61,872 bases of DNA, from contig JAOAQY010000213.1 in assembly GCA_025210965.1 (NCBI GenBank), forward strand, positions 1 through 61,872, written 5' to 3'. Every line of letters starts with the position of its first letter. Within the stretch, counting starts at the first letter, position 1. The notes beneath the pieces are model-generated. The model saw only the letters and a list, made by a program, of their open reading frames with translations, did not search any database and had not been told where the DNA came from. Source of the stretch: Tissierellales bacterium (GTDB taxonomy: Bacteria; Bacillota; Clostridia; Tissierellales; JAOAQY01). Below are positions 25,811 to 35,092 of the stretch, one piece after another. The position numbers and the translations under genes were made by a program.

Positions 25811-26806
25811 TTATTCACTGTAACCATATAATCCCCTTACGCTAACTTCTCCAGATATTACTTTTTCTAATTTACCTTCAATTTCAACTATCAAAGCCCC
25901 GTTATTGTCTATTCCAACAGCCACTCCTTTTCTCTCTTTATTATGTTTTATAATTCTAACCGTTTTGCCTATAAGTACCGAATTGGCTCTACAAACGTCT
26001 AAATACTTTTCGTGGTCATGAGCGACAAAATATTTATAGTACTTCTCTATGCTGTTTAACACTTCTCCTACTAACTCTTGTCTATTCATTTTTTGACCAT
26101 TTTCCATATAGATAGATGTTGCTTTATCCAATAATTCTTCCGGAAAATCATTTTTTTCCAAATTAACATTCATTCCGATTCCAAGTATTATATAGTTAAG
26201 CCTTTCTATAGTTCCCGTCATTTCTGTGAGTATACCACAAATCTTCTTCCCATTTATCACTATATCATTAGGCCATTTTATTTGTGCTTCAATTCCAAAT
26301 TTAGCTAATGCCTCTATAAGTGCTGCCGCAGCTAATTGTGTAAGCTGTGGAACTTCTCTCGGTTCAACATCTGGTCTAAGTACTATTGACATCCATATTC
26401 CAGTCTTTTTAGGCGATTGCCAAGTTCTTCCAAGGCGACCTTTGCCTTCAGTTTGCTCTTCTGCTATTACAATCCATCCTTCACCGGAATTTTTATCAGC
26501 TAATTTCTTTGCCTCCACATTAGTCGATCCTACAGAATCATAATAATAAATTTTATTTCCAATGAACTCTGTATCCAAATATGGAGATATCAGTCCATAA
26601 TTCAAGCAATCTTTTTGATGTTCCTCTAATTGAACTAATTTATAACCTTTGTGTTTGATTGATTCTATCTGAAAACCCTCTTTTTTTAGGTTTTGAATAT
26701 GCTTCCAAACTGCATTTCGTGATACTCCCAATTTTTCACTCATCTCTTGACCTGAAATATAATCGTTTTCATTTTTTATCAAGAACTCTAAAATTTTCTG
26801 TTTCAT
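25811..26806 (-). CDS. birA: Bifunctional biotin operon repressor / biotin-protein ligase
   Basis: BirA activates biotin with ATP and attaches it to biotin-dependent carboxylases; the form with an HTH domain also represses biotin genes. Residues 1-60 form the winged helix (EKLGVSRNAVWKHIQNLKKEGF). The ligase domain has YYDSVGSTNVEAK, the biotinyl-AMP loop EEQTEGKGRLGRTWQSP, and KWPNDIVINGKKICGIL. The ATG at 26806 is preceded by AAGGGGAG. No biotin genes are nearby. Confidence 0.95.
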   Translation of the reverse strand: MKQKILEFLIKNENDYISGQEMSEKLGVSRNAVWKHIQNLKKEGFQIESIKHKGYKLVQLEEHQKDCLNYGLISPYLDTEFIGNKIYYYDSVGSTNVEAKKLADKNSGEGWIVIAEEQTEGKGRLGRTWQSPKKTGIWMSIVLRPDVEPREVPQLTQLAAAALIEALAKFGIEAQIKWPNDIVINGKKICGILTEMTGTIERLNYIILGIGMNVNLEKNDFPEELLDKATSIYMENGQKMNRQELVGEVLNSIEKYYKYFVAHDHEKYLDVCRANSVLIGKTVRIIKHNKERKGVAVGIDNNGALIVEIEGKLEKVISGEVSVRGLYGYSE

Positions 26807-26965
26807 ATATTCACTCCCCTTCACACTCTATTAACATATTAACCCTATTATATAAATTAGTAAAGTAGCTTTAATTTAGAATACTATGAATTATCCCATT
26901 CATAAACACTCTATGCTATACTAATATTGTAAAATCAAATTTGATAAATTTCGAGGAGGCTTAAT

Positions 26966-27649
26966 ATGCAATCAAAAATACTTATAGTAGAAGATGATCC
27001 TAATATCGCATCTCTTATAGAACTCTATTTACAAAAAGAAGGCTATAAAACACAAATTTCATACAATGGACGCGAAGCACTTTCTGCATTTACTGAATTC
27101 AATCCTGATCTCATGCTTCTAGACATCATGCTACCCGAGATGAATGGATACGATATATGTAGGGAAATAAGAAAACAAAGCAATGTTCCTATAATAATGT
27201 TAACTGCAAAAACAGAAACCTTTGACAAGGTTTTAGGATTAGAATTAGGTGCCGACGATTATATAGTAAAACCATTTGAACCTAAAGAACTCTTAGCTAG
27301 AGTCAAAGCTGTTATGAGAAGATATAACATACCCGTTGATCAAAAACAGTCAAACGAAATAATATATACTAATTTAAAAATAAATCCAGATGACTATAGT
27401 CTAGTTTACAGAGGTGAATTGATGGAAATTCCACCAAAAGAGTTTGAGTTGTTAACATTCCTTGCCAAAAATCCCAATCAAGTCTTTACTAGAGAACAAT
27501 TACTAGACCATGTTTGGGGTTATGATTATTACGGTGAGACTAGAACCGTTGACGTTCATATTAAAAGGCTTAGAGAAAAGTTTTCTGATGAAAATGATTG
27601 GCAAATAAAAACAGTTTGGAGTGTTGGGTATAAATTCACTACAAACTAA
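26966..27649 (+). CDS. OmpR-family response regulator, CssR-like
   Basis: The receiver domain has the acidic pair EDD at residues 9-11, phospho-acceptor aspartate 53 in LMLLDIMLPEMNG and the lysine of YIVKPF. The C-terminal winged helix (about residues 130-226) ends with the usual RTVDVHIKRLREKF. It sits 11 bases upstream of a histidine kinase gene and, together with the following htrA, matches the arrangement of the Bacillus CssRS secretion-stress system; the functional equivalence is inferred. An AGGAGG RBS is present. Confidence 0.9.
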   Translation: MQSKILIVEDDPNIASLIELYLQKEGYKTQISYNGREALSAFTEFNPDLMLLDIMLPEMNGYDICREIRKQSNVPIIMLTAKTETFDKVLGLELGADDYIVKPFEPKELLARVKAVMRRYNIPVDQKQSNEIIYTNLKINPDDYSLVYRGELMEIPPKEFELLTFLAKNPNQVFTREQLLDHVWGYDYYGETRTVDVHIKRLREKFSDENDWQIKTVWSVGYKFTTN

Positions 27650-27660
27650 GGAGGAGGATT

Positions 27661-29142
27661 ATGGTTCAGCGTTCTATTTTTACCCGAATGTTTAAAATTT
27701 TTATGTCAATCACAACCTTGAGTGTTGTAGGATTAGCTTTCATTTTAAACGGGTATCTAAATACTTATTTTATAAATCAAAGAGAGGAAACTCTTTTAGA
27801 GCAATGTGTTTTGATTCAAGAACAATATACCTTGTTTCAGGAACAATACGATCTTCATGGCAAATCGCCTGCAACTACTGCATTTCAAAGTAATTTTATA
27901 AAAGAGTTATCTGCTCTAGATAAATATTTAAAAGCAAGAATTTTGCTAATTGATAAAACTGGATTAATTCTCATAGACTCTAAAGATGCAGATTCATCTA
28001 TACTCAGAACAAGCGTCAAGTACAGAGAATTGACTTCTGTTTTCAAGGGTGATATTGTGACTATAAAAGACTACAACAATCCTTATTTTGACGAACCTAT
28101 TTTATTGATAGGTTATCCAATAAAATCATCGGATAATGTTGTATCTGCACTATTTGTTCACTCACCACTACCTGAGATAACAAAAACATCGCATGAAATA
28201 TTTAGTATAAGTTTGTTTGTTATATTGTCTATATTCCTTATAGCTTCAATAGCTATATTGATTATGGGTTCTAGGTTTAAGTACGAGTTTTATAGAATAA
28301 TTAGAGCCTTAAAAAATATCGCAAAAGGTGATTTTTCAGAACGAATATTGACCAATAGGCAAGACGAGTTAGCAGAAATTGCACATCATATAAATTATAT
28401 GGCAAATGAATTAGATACTATAGAGTCAAGCAGACGTACATTTATATCAAATATATCACATGACTTGAGATCTCCTCTCACTTCAATTTCTGGATACTCT
28501 CAGGCAATACTCGACCATACTATACCTGTTGAATCTCAAGATCGATATCTTAGAATAATAAATAGTGAAAGTTTGAGGTTAAAAAATTTAGCTAATAGTT
28601 TAATAAGTCTTACAAAATTCGAGTCATTTGAAATACTAGAGAAAAAGGCTTTTGATATCAATCAGTTACTTCTGTCTACTTTAGATAGTTTTGAAAACCG
28701 AATAGAAGAAAAGAACTTGCACGTTGACATACAGCTTACTGATAAACCACTAGACGCGCTCGGAGCTCCTGATCAGATTGAGCGTGTAATTTACAACCTA
28801 ATAGATAATGCTATCAAATTTTCACCTAACGATGGCCTGTTTAAAATATCTATAGTTGCTGAAAAAAAACATTTTTTAGTTTCAATTTGCAATGAGGGCC
28901 CTACTATAGATACTGAAGAGCTAAATCAAATTTGGAATAGATTTTATAAATCGGACTCTTCTAGAGGCAAAAACAACAATGGTTACGGTTTGGGTCTGGC
29001 AATTGTAAGAGAAATTATTCTAAATCATAAAGAACAAATTTTCGTTGAAAGCTGTAGTGAGCATGGAACTAGCTTCTCGTTCACGCTAGAACATCAAGCT
29101 AGAAAGGTTGAAAAATCAAGTACTTTACTCTCTAAAAACTAA
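27661..29142 (+). CDS. Membrane sensor histidine kinase, CssS-like
   Basis: The 493-residue kinase has membrane helices at about residues 10-31 and 176-200 around a 145-residue extracellular sensor domain, then a HAMP domain, the phospho-acceptor histidine 267 in FISNISHDLRSPLTSISGY, and an ATPase domain with NLIDNAIKFSPN and GYGLGLAIVREI. It is the partner of the response regulator encoded upstream. The signal is unknown; the neighbouring htrA suggests misfolded exported protein. Confidence 0.92.
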   Translation: MVQRSIFTRMFKIFMSITTLSVVGLAFILNGYLNTYFINQREETLLEQCVLIQEQYTLFQEQYDLHGKSPATTAFQSNFIKELSALDKYLKARILLIDKTGLILIDSKDADSSILRTSVKYRELTSVFKGDIVTIKDYNNPYFDEPILLIGYPIKSSDNVVSALFVHSPLPEITKTSHEIFSISLFVILSIFLIASIAILIMGSRFKYEFYRIIRALKNIAKGDFSERILTNRQDELAEIAHHINYMANELDTIESSRRTFISNISHDLRSPLTSISGYSQAILDHTIPVESQDRYLRIINSESLRLKNLANSLISLTKFESFEILEKKAFDINQLLLSTLDSFENRIEEKNLHVDIQLTDKPLDALGAPDQIERVIYNLIDNAIKFSPNDGLFKISIVAEKKHFLVSICNEGPTIDTEELNQIWNRFYKSDSSRGKNNNGYGLGLAIVREIILNHKEQIFVESCSEHGTSFSFTLEHQARKVEKSSTLLSKN

Positions 29143-29238
29143 ATAGCAACTACTAAAAAGTACTTTTTAACATTTTGTTCATATCTATGTCATTTCACAT
29201 TAACACTTAATTTTTAGACTATATGTATGAAGTAATTG

Positions 29239-29260
29239 AGTGAATTTATTAAAATTCACT
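29239..29260. promoter_or_regulatory. Perfect inverted repeat upstream of htrA
   Basis: AGTGAATTT and AAATTCACT form a perfect nine-base dyad with a four-base spacer, 35 bases before the htrA start codon. It may be an operator for the adjacent response regulator or a 5' leader hairpin. Confidence 0.5.
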
Positions 29261-29294
29261 ATTTAATCTTATATTCTTTGAAGGAGGTATTTAT

Positions 29295-30509
29295 ATGAGC
29301 GAAGACTTTAACTCAGACAATAATTTTAAGGAAAATGAAGCGCAAAATCCGAATGTTAGAATCTGGTCTGAACCTGCAAAAAAATCTAGATTATCATTTC
29401 CTAAAATACTTGTTTTAGGCGTGGTTTGTTCTGCTACGGCAGGTTCTTTCATTGGAGTTGGGTATAATATCGCTTCATCATATATTCCCAAAACACAAAC
29501 AGTAGTTGCACAAACTATACCTGCAAATAATGTGCAGAATATATCGTTTACATCTACCGATTCTCCAATAACTAAAATCTATGAAGATGTAAATCCATCC
29601 ATAGTATCGATAACTAACAAATTTACAACTGAAGATTTTTTCATGAGAGAAATAGTACAGGAAGGTCAAGGCTCTGGTATTATATTCAATACATCTGATG
29701 ACGAACTTCTAATAGTTACTAACTACCATGTAGTACAAGGCGCTAATAACTTGACTATTCACTTCTCATCAGGAGAAACGGCTGAAGCCTCGATTGTCGG
29801 TGGTGATGCTCAAACTGATTTAGCCGTAGTAAAGGTACCTAAAGAAAACTTAGATGAAACATTTTTCAAAACTCTAAAACCTGCTACATTTGGCAGCTCT
29901 GATAATTTAAAAATTGGAGAACCTGCTATAGCCATAGGCTCTCCTGTAAATTACGAAAATAGTGCTACCGTTGGAGTCATATCTGGATTAAATAGGAAGC
30001 TAAATCTTTCAGGTAGGAACTTAACTCTTATACAAACCGATGCTGCTATAAATCCTGGTAATAGTGGCGGTGCTCTATTGAATATTGCTGGTGAAGTTAT
30101 TGGAATCAATACAGTAAAAATTGCAGATACTGAAGTTGAAGGTATTGGTTTTGCTATTCCAATTACAGATGCTATGCCTATAATAGATGATCTTGTAAAC
30201 AATGGACACGTAGAGCGACCTTATCTTGGTATAGCTGGTAAAAATGTAACAGATGAGTTATCTGATCTTTATGAACTCCCTGTTGGAGTATTTGTTCAGT
30301 ATGTATATGAAAATAGTCCTGCTGACAAAGCTGGTCTAGAACCTAAAGATATAATAGTCGAGTTTGATGGTTTAAAATTACCTACAATGACTGACATAAA
30401 AAATAATATAAAATCACACGAAGTGGGCGATGAAGTAAAACTAGTAATAATAAGAGATAACAAAAGAATAGAATTTAAGGCAACATTAGATACAATTAAA
30501 AGCAATTAA
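29295..30509 (+). CDS. htrA: HtrA/DegP-type membrane-anchored serine protease with one PDZ domain
   Basis: The protein has a cytosolic tail, one membrane segment near residues 37-60 and an extracellular S1C protease domain with histidine 145 (VTNYHVV), aspartate 175 (TDLAVV) and serine 257 (NPGNSGGALL), followed by one PDZ domain (about residues 300-400). It degrades or refolds damaged exported proteins. The gene is downstream of the CssRS-like pair, with a 152-base gap that holds an inverted repeat, so it probably has its own, stress-regulated promoter. An AAGGAGG RBS is present. Confidence 0.94.
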   Translation: MSEDFNSDNNFKENEAQNPNVRIWSEPAKKSRLSFPKILVLGVVCSATAGSFIGVGYNIASSYIPKTQTVVAQTIPANNVQNISFTSTDSPITKIYEDVNPSIVSITNKFTTEDFFMREIVQEGQGSGIIFNTSDDELLIVTNYHVVQGANNLTIHFSSGETAEASIVGGDAQTDLAVVKVPKENLDETFFKTLKPATFGSSDNLKIGEPAIAIGSPVNYENSATVGVISGLNRKLNLSGRNLTLIQTDAAINPGNSGGALLNIAGEVIGINTVKIADTEVEGIGFAIPITDAMPIIDDLVNNGHVERPYLGIAGKNVTDELSDLYELPVGVFVQYVYENSPADKAGLEPKDIIVEFDGLKLPTMTDIKNNIKSHEVGDEVKLVIIRDNKRIEFKATLDTIKSN

Positions 30510-30521
30510 ATACTGTAATAG

Positions 30522-30566
30522 AAGAGGCTGATTGATCAATATTTATTTTGAAGCAGCCTCTTTTTA
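30522..30566 (+). terminator. htrA terminator
   Basis: AAGAGGCTG pairs with CAGCCTCTT across a 23-base loop region and is followed by TTTATTATTTT. Confidence 0.8.
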
Positions 30567-30650
30567 TTATTTTAATTTATCATCTATGCTATAATGGGTA
30601 TATCCATAATACAGAGTGTTTGAGTATATAACGCACAAAGGAGTTTTGAT

Positions 30651-31652
30651 ATGGCTATAGATCCTAAAATAATAAACATGTACAATAATTTAATAGATGA
30701 AATAAGTATATTTGTAAAATCTGATCAAAATCTTTCGTTTGATTTAAATTCAAAGTTGACCGTAAACGATTATATTACTATTGATAAACGAATTAATCGA
30801 AATGCTGTCATAAAAACTGATCCTATAGATTTGCTTTATAAAAATGAAATTAAAGAAACTAAAAAAACGTTTGAAAATGTCAAAAATGGTCAATCATTAG
30901 ATATTTCTTCGATTGAATCATTTATAGATACTGCGCTTCCGGATATTACTGGAAATAACAATATTTTATCTAGAATTAGACAATTAAAAGAAGACGACGA
31001 TTATACTTATAGACACTCTTTAAACGTCTCAATACTAGCTACTAATATTGGCAAGTGGCTCGGTTATTCAGCTAAGCAATTAAAAGAACTTGGCACGGCC
31101 GCACTTCTTTTTGACATTGGCAAATTGACTATACCATCTGAAATTTTAAATAGACCTCACAAAGTTACATCTAAGGAATCAAAAATTATACAACAACATA
31201 CTGTGACAGGCTACAATATGTTAAAGCTATTAAACTTACCAGATAGCATACTATTAGCTGTACTTCAGCATCATGAGAATATGGACGGCTCGGGATATCC
31301 GCTAGGTGTCTCTGGCGACAAAATTCATGAGTTTGCAAAAATCATACATATATGTGATATGTATGATGCTATGACTACTGACCGCATCTACGCTCCTAAA
31401 AAATCGCCTTTTGAAGTTGCTGATTTAATTAGGATAGAAAGTGGTTCTAAACTTGATCCAGGTATAGCGTATATCTTTTTGAATAATATCGCTGAATTCT
31501 ACTCTGGTTCAAAAGTAATACTAAATAACGGGCAAACTGGTACTATAAGACATATTAATCCTTTAAATCCAACATCTATTACGCTTCAAATAGGTGAGAA
31601 ATTTTTAGATTTGAGTAAGTCACCACAATTAAAAATTGTTGATTTCATCTAA
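30651..31652 (+). CDS. HD-GYP domain protein with altered HD motif
   Basis: The protein resembles cyclic-di-GMP phosphodiesterases of the HD-GYP class in its second half: histidine 122 (YRHSLNVSILA), FDIGKLTIP at residues 154-162, QQH (183), LQHHENMDGSGYP (206-217) and the later CDMYDAMTTDR. In the canonical motif HDxGK the first histidine ligates metal; here residue 154 is phenylalanine (codon TTT), while aspartate 155 and lysine 158 remain. Activity may thus be lost or changed. The N-terminal 100 residues are helical and unrecognised. A TATAAT box lies at 30590-30595, without a clear -35. Confidence 0.85.
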   Translation: MAIDPKIINMYNNLIDEISIFVKSDQNLSFDLNSKLTVNDYITIDKRINRNAVIKTDPIDLLYKNEIKETKKTFENVKNGQSLDISSIESFIDTALPDITGNNNILSRIRQLKEDDDYTYRHSLNVSILATNIGKWLGYSAKQLKELGTAALLFDIGKLTIPSEILNRPHKVTSKESKIIQQHTVTGYNMLKLLNLPDSILLAVLQHHENMDGSGYPLGVSGDKIHEFAKIIHICDMYDAMTTDRIYAPKKSPFEVADLIRIESGSKLDPGIAYIFLNNIAEFYSGSKVILNNGQTGTIRHINPLNPTSITLQIGEKFLDLSKSPQLKIVDFI

Positions 31653-31691
31653 AAAAGTACAATTAGCAATCTCGCTAATTGTACTTTTTTT
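31652..31691. terminator. Bidirectional terminator between the HD-GYP and DUF4380-like genes
   Basis: AAGTACAATTAGC pairs with GCTAATTGTACTT around AATCTC; T runs on both strands serve the convergent genes. Confidence 0.9.
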
Positions 31692-32571
31692 AAATTTCAT
31701 CTACATAATCTATCCATCTATCTATTCTATCAAATGTTTTTTTAAACCATTCCCAAACTTCACTATATTCAAAACTAGACTTTGAAGCTAAATTTTCAAG
31801 TGGCGATAATGTCTCTAGTTCTAATATTTCTCTTCTAGTAAAGCACTCAACGTTGCATCCACTATCTGGGTATGTTTTGTTTTCAAATTCAAAACGCTTC
31901 ACAAAACTATAATCTTCAAATCTATACCCAACCCAATTTCGATTGCTCATTACTCCTAATTTAAATGCATTGTTATCATCTGGTATACTTTGTATTTCTA
32001 CGTGATTCTCTCCCCAATGCAGTCTCTTGTCATTTGGCCTTGAATATTTCCAAAGTAGCAACTTGTTATTTGGTGCATATCCTGTATCATCATCATTTAA
32101 GGGGATTATAACCCTACCTCTAGGTCTCATCATAGATATCGGCCATATCGAAACTTCTATTGGCCATAAATGATCATTATACAATGTGTGACTTATTTTA
32201 AATTTTCGATTGGATAATTCTTCTATTTTTATTGTCTTTTTCAATCTATTTTGAACGTCTAAATCCTGAAATAGTTTGATATACTTGTCTCCGAACTCAT
32301 AACTTATTCTCTGATTATCAGGCTGATATGTTCTAGGATACGACTCTGGACTATGCCAGAATCTATGACCACCTTTTAAACAAAATTCTCCCGCTTCTGT
32401 TTCAAATTTTTCAAGTTCAGGCGATATGTCATCACAAAATAAATTGTTCATCTCGTCACCAAACCAAATTATCCTAAGACCACACTCAATAGTTACTATT
32501 ATTGTCGTCTCAGAATTCTTTATTTTGATGCATTTGCCCCATTTTGGGTGATTAATTTCATTTGAAATCAT
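31690..32571 (-). CDS. DUF4380-like protein, probably galactose-mutarotase fold
   Basis: The 293-residue protein is rich in beta strands. It contains GLRIIWFG, CLKGGHRFWHSPESYPRTYQPDN at residues 64-86, EVSIWPISMMRPRGRVIIPL and LELETLSPL, which I associate with DUF4380 proteins, a group with a mutarotase-like (sugar-binding) fold. No reaction is established. It begins four bases after the fbp stop, so it is co-transcribed with fructose-bisphosphatase, which makes a role in sugar metabolism plausible. There is no signal peptide. Confidence 0.7.
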   Translation of the reverse strand: MISNEINHPKWGKCIKIKNSETTIIVTIECGLRIIWFGDEMNNLFCDDISPELEKFETEAGEFCLKGGHRFWHSPESYPRTYQPDNQRISYEFGDKYIKLFQDLDVQNRLKKTIKIEELSNRKFKISHTLYNDHLWPIEVSIWPISMMRPRGRVIIPLNDDDTGYAPNNKLLLWKYSRPNDKRLHWGENHVEIQSIPDDNNAFKLGVMSNRNWVGYRFEDYSFVKRFEFENKTYPDSGCNVECFTRREILELETLSPLENLASKSSFEYSEVWEWFKKTFDRIDRWIDYVDEI

Positions 32572-32575
32572 TATC

Positions 32576-34579
32576 TTACTCCAATCTAATTTTTTTTATA
32601 GCCTTCCCAAGATTATTTTCTTTTATGAGCCCCAATCGGTATGCTGAAAGCAATCTTTCAAGTGATTCTATTTGACTCAATAACGCTACTCCAGTATCTG
32701 TATCCTCTACTTTTTTTCTATTATTTGTTTTTTCCAGTACTATAATTGTTGACAAGATGTCTTTTTCTTTCAATATAGCTGCTTCTGTCGATTCAAAAGG
32801 TTCGTGAGAAGCTAAGCGCAAGCCGTATGAATTATAAATCAAAGTATATCCAGCTATCCCAGTAGTTTCGTGATAAGCTTTTGCAAATCCACCATCTATA
32901 ACCAATAATTTTCCATCTGCCTTTATAGGACTCTCACCATTTTTGGTTTTTACAGGAACATGTCCATTAATTATGTGTGATTTCTCTGCATCTAACCCAA
33001 AAGCTTCAAGTATTTTATTGCAATAATTCTTGTCATCTCTATACTTATAAAATGGATCCTTGTTTTCTTTGTGAGTAGCTTTATCCTTTATAAAATACCT
33101 CTCGAAAGTTGTCATTTGATCCTTGCCAAATAGTGGTGATTTAGGTCCACTCCATAAGTACCACATAACGTCTGCTCCAAATTCATTTTTTCCATCAAAA
33201 TAAAACGATCTTGCCATCCTATCAAATTTATCAAATAGATTTCTGCCTTTGTACGTATCCCTTCCTATCTGCAACAATTCAAATTCGCCATCATCTGAGG
33301 ATGGTACGCAACCGTGAAATAAGAGATTGCTGTTGTATTTCAAATATAAGCTTCCCTTTGTATACATAAAAGCAACGTGTCTTTCCAATTTCTCACTGTG
33401 TACAAATGAATTCACAAGTTTTTTTACAAGCTTATCCTCTTCTTCACTTAGTTTATAAGGCTCCTTCGGATCAATAGTAGGGAAGTTTTTATCTATCAAA
33501 TCATATGTTTTCCCTTTTATTCCTATTGTTCCTTTTTCATAATCAATCTTATCCAATAATAGTCTACTCTCCATCGCGTAGCTAGGACTCTTCTTTATTA
33601 TTTGTCCCTCTAATTTAAATTGTATAACAGCTATTGCCTTATGCATTTTTGCTATGACCTCTAAGTCACGATTTCCAAAATCGCATTTTTCGGGAAATTT
33701 TTCTCTGAAAACATCGCACTTATCGTCTCCATAATACTCAAGTGCAAATGTAGCTAATGGCAATAAATTTATGCCATATCCATTTTCAATAGTTTCTAAA
33801 TTTGCATATCTAGTTGCTATCCTTATCACATTAGCTATACAAGCTTTAGAACCACCAGCGGCTCCCATCCAAAGAATATCATGGTTTCCCCATTGTATAT
33901 CTAAAGAATGATAATCGTATAGTTCATCCATTATTAAATGAGCACCTGGCCCTCTATCATAAATATCTCCTATCAAATGCAATCTATCTATGGCAAATCT
34001 TTGTATCAGTTTACATAGCGCTATTATAAATTCATCTGCCCTATCAATTTCTATTATGGTGTGTATTATTTCATTGTAATAATCATGTTTATTATATATT
34101 TTTTCTTGCTCGTGCAATAGTTCTTCGATTATATAAGCAAAATCGTCCGGAAGTGCCTTTCTAACCTTAGATCTGGTATACTTAGATGATGTGGCTCTGC
34201 AAACTTCTATAAGCCTGTAGAGCATAATTCTATACCAATCTGAAATATGTTTTTCTCTTTTTTTAACTAGTTCTAGTTTTTTCTCCGGATAATAGATCAA
34301 AGTTGCTAAATTTTTCTTTTCACTTGATCTTACCGTATTTCCAAAAATATCATCAATCTTAATCTTAAGAACTCCAGATGCATTTCTCATAACATGGGTA
34401 AATGATTCATATTCTCCATGGACATCTGTTATAAAATGTTCTGTTCCCTTTGGTAAATTCAAAATAGCCTGAAGATTTATAATCTCTGAAGAAACTTCTG
34501 AAATAGTAGGAAATTGATTAGACAATAATTTTAAATACTTCAAATGTTCTTCCAATTCTTCTACGCAATATTTTTTCAT
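32576..34579 (-). CDS. fbp: Fructose-1,6-bisphosphatase, class III
   Basis: This Firmicutes-type gluconeogenic enzyme converts fructose 1,6-bisphosphate to fructose 6-phosphate and is unrelated to class I enzymes. The 667-residue length is typical. Metal-site motifs of its phosphoesterase fold are [37 protein letters not shown] and [14 protein letters not shown]. The C-terminal segment [22 protein letters not shown] is also characteristic. Confidence 0.96.
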   Translation of the reverse strand: MKKYCVEELEEHLKYLKLLSNQFPTISEVSSEIINLQAILNLPKGTEHFITDVHGEYESFTHVMRNASGVLKIKIDDIFGNTVRSSEKKNLATLIYYPEKKLELVKKREKHISDWYRIMLYRLIEVCRATSSKYTRSKVRKALPDDFAYIIEELLHEQEKIYNKHDYYNEIIHTIIEIDRADEFIIALCKLIQRFAIDRLHLIGDIYDRGPGAHLIMDELYDYHSLDIQWGNHDILWMGAAGGSKACIANVIRIATRYANLETIENGYGINLLPLATFALEYYGDDKCDVFREKFPEKCDFGNRDLEVIAKMHKAIAVIQFKLEGQIIKKSPSYAMESRLLLDKIDYEKGTIGIKGKTYDLIDKNFPTIDPKEPYKLSEEEDKLVKKLVNSFVHSEKLERHVAFMYTKGSLYLKYNSNLLFHGCVPSSDDGEFELLQIGRDTYKGRNLFDKFDRMARSFYFDGKNEFGADVMWYLWSGPKSPLFGKDQMTTFERYFIKDKATHKENKDPFYKYRDDKNYCNKILEAFGLDAEKSHIINGHVPVKTKNGESPIKADGKLLVIDGGFAKAYHETTGIAGYTLIYNSYGLRLASHEPFESTEAAILKEKDILSTIIVLEKTNNRKKVEDTDTGVALLSQIESLERLLSAYRLGLIKENNLGKAIKKIRLE

Positions 34580-34631
34580 TTTTTCACCTCGTTATATGCT
34601 TAATGCCCCCGATAAACTTAGTATAACATGA

Positions 34632-34667
34632 TTAAAGCCAAAAGTTATATACAACTTTTGGCTTTCT
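34632..34667. terminator. hup terminator
   Basis: AAAGCCAAAAGT and its inverse surround a short ATATA loop. On the minus strand it follows the HU gene by 14 bases and ends in TTTAATC. It also lies upstream of fbp. Confidence 0.75.
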
Positions 34668-34678
34668 ATAATACACTT

Positions 34679-34957
34679 TTATTTATTTACCTTTTCTTTA
34701 AGTGTTTTGCCTGCTTTAAATACTGGCGCTTTAGATGCTGGAATTTTAATTTTCTTTTTAGGATCTCTTGGGTTTCTACCTTCTCTAGCTTTACGGTCTC
34801 TAACCTCAAAAGTACCAAAGCCAACTAACTGAACTTTCTCACCATCAACAAGTGCTTCTTCAACACTTTCCATAAATGCCTTTAGAGCTACCTCAGAATT
34901 TTTTTTAGTAAGACCACTCTTTTCGGCAATTGCAGCGATTAATTCGCCCTTATTCAT
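34679..34957 (-). CDS. hup: HU-family nucleoid DNA-binding protein
   Basis: The 92-residue protein is a standard HU: MNKGELIAAIAEKSGLTKK for the helical base, LVGFGTFEVRDRKAREGRNPRDP for the DNA-binding arm, and FKAGKTLKEKVN at the end. It bends and packs DNA as a dimer. Good RBS (GGAGGAG) upstream. Its own terminator separates it from fbp. Confidence 0.96.
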   Translation of the reverse strand: MNKGELIAAIAEKSGLTKKNSEVALKAFMESVEEALVDGEKVQLVGFGTFEVRDRKAREGRNPRDPKKKIKIPASKAPVFKAGKTLKEKVNK

Positions 34958-35092
34958 ACAATCTCCTCCTTCTCTTTTAAGAACCCCAAAATAATAGGGA
35001 TTTCTCTAGCTCTTGAATAGTTCTACAAAAGATAGCGAAATCCTTTTTATTTTTTGGATTTTTTTGATTTTTAAGATTTTTTACACATTTCA

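Noticed and set aside
29151-29170. AAAAAGTACTTTTT palindrome after the CssS-like gene as terminator
   Set aside because: The stem is short, AT-rich and without a clean T run; too weak to call.
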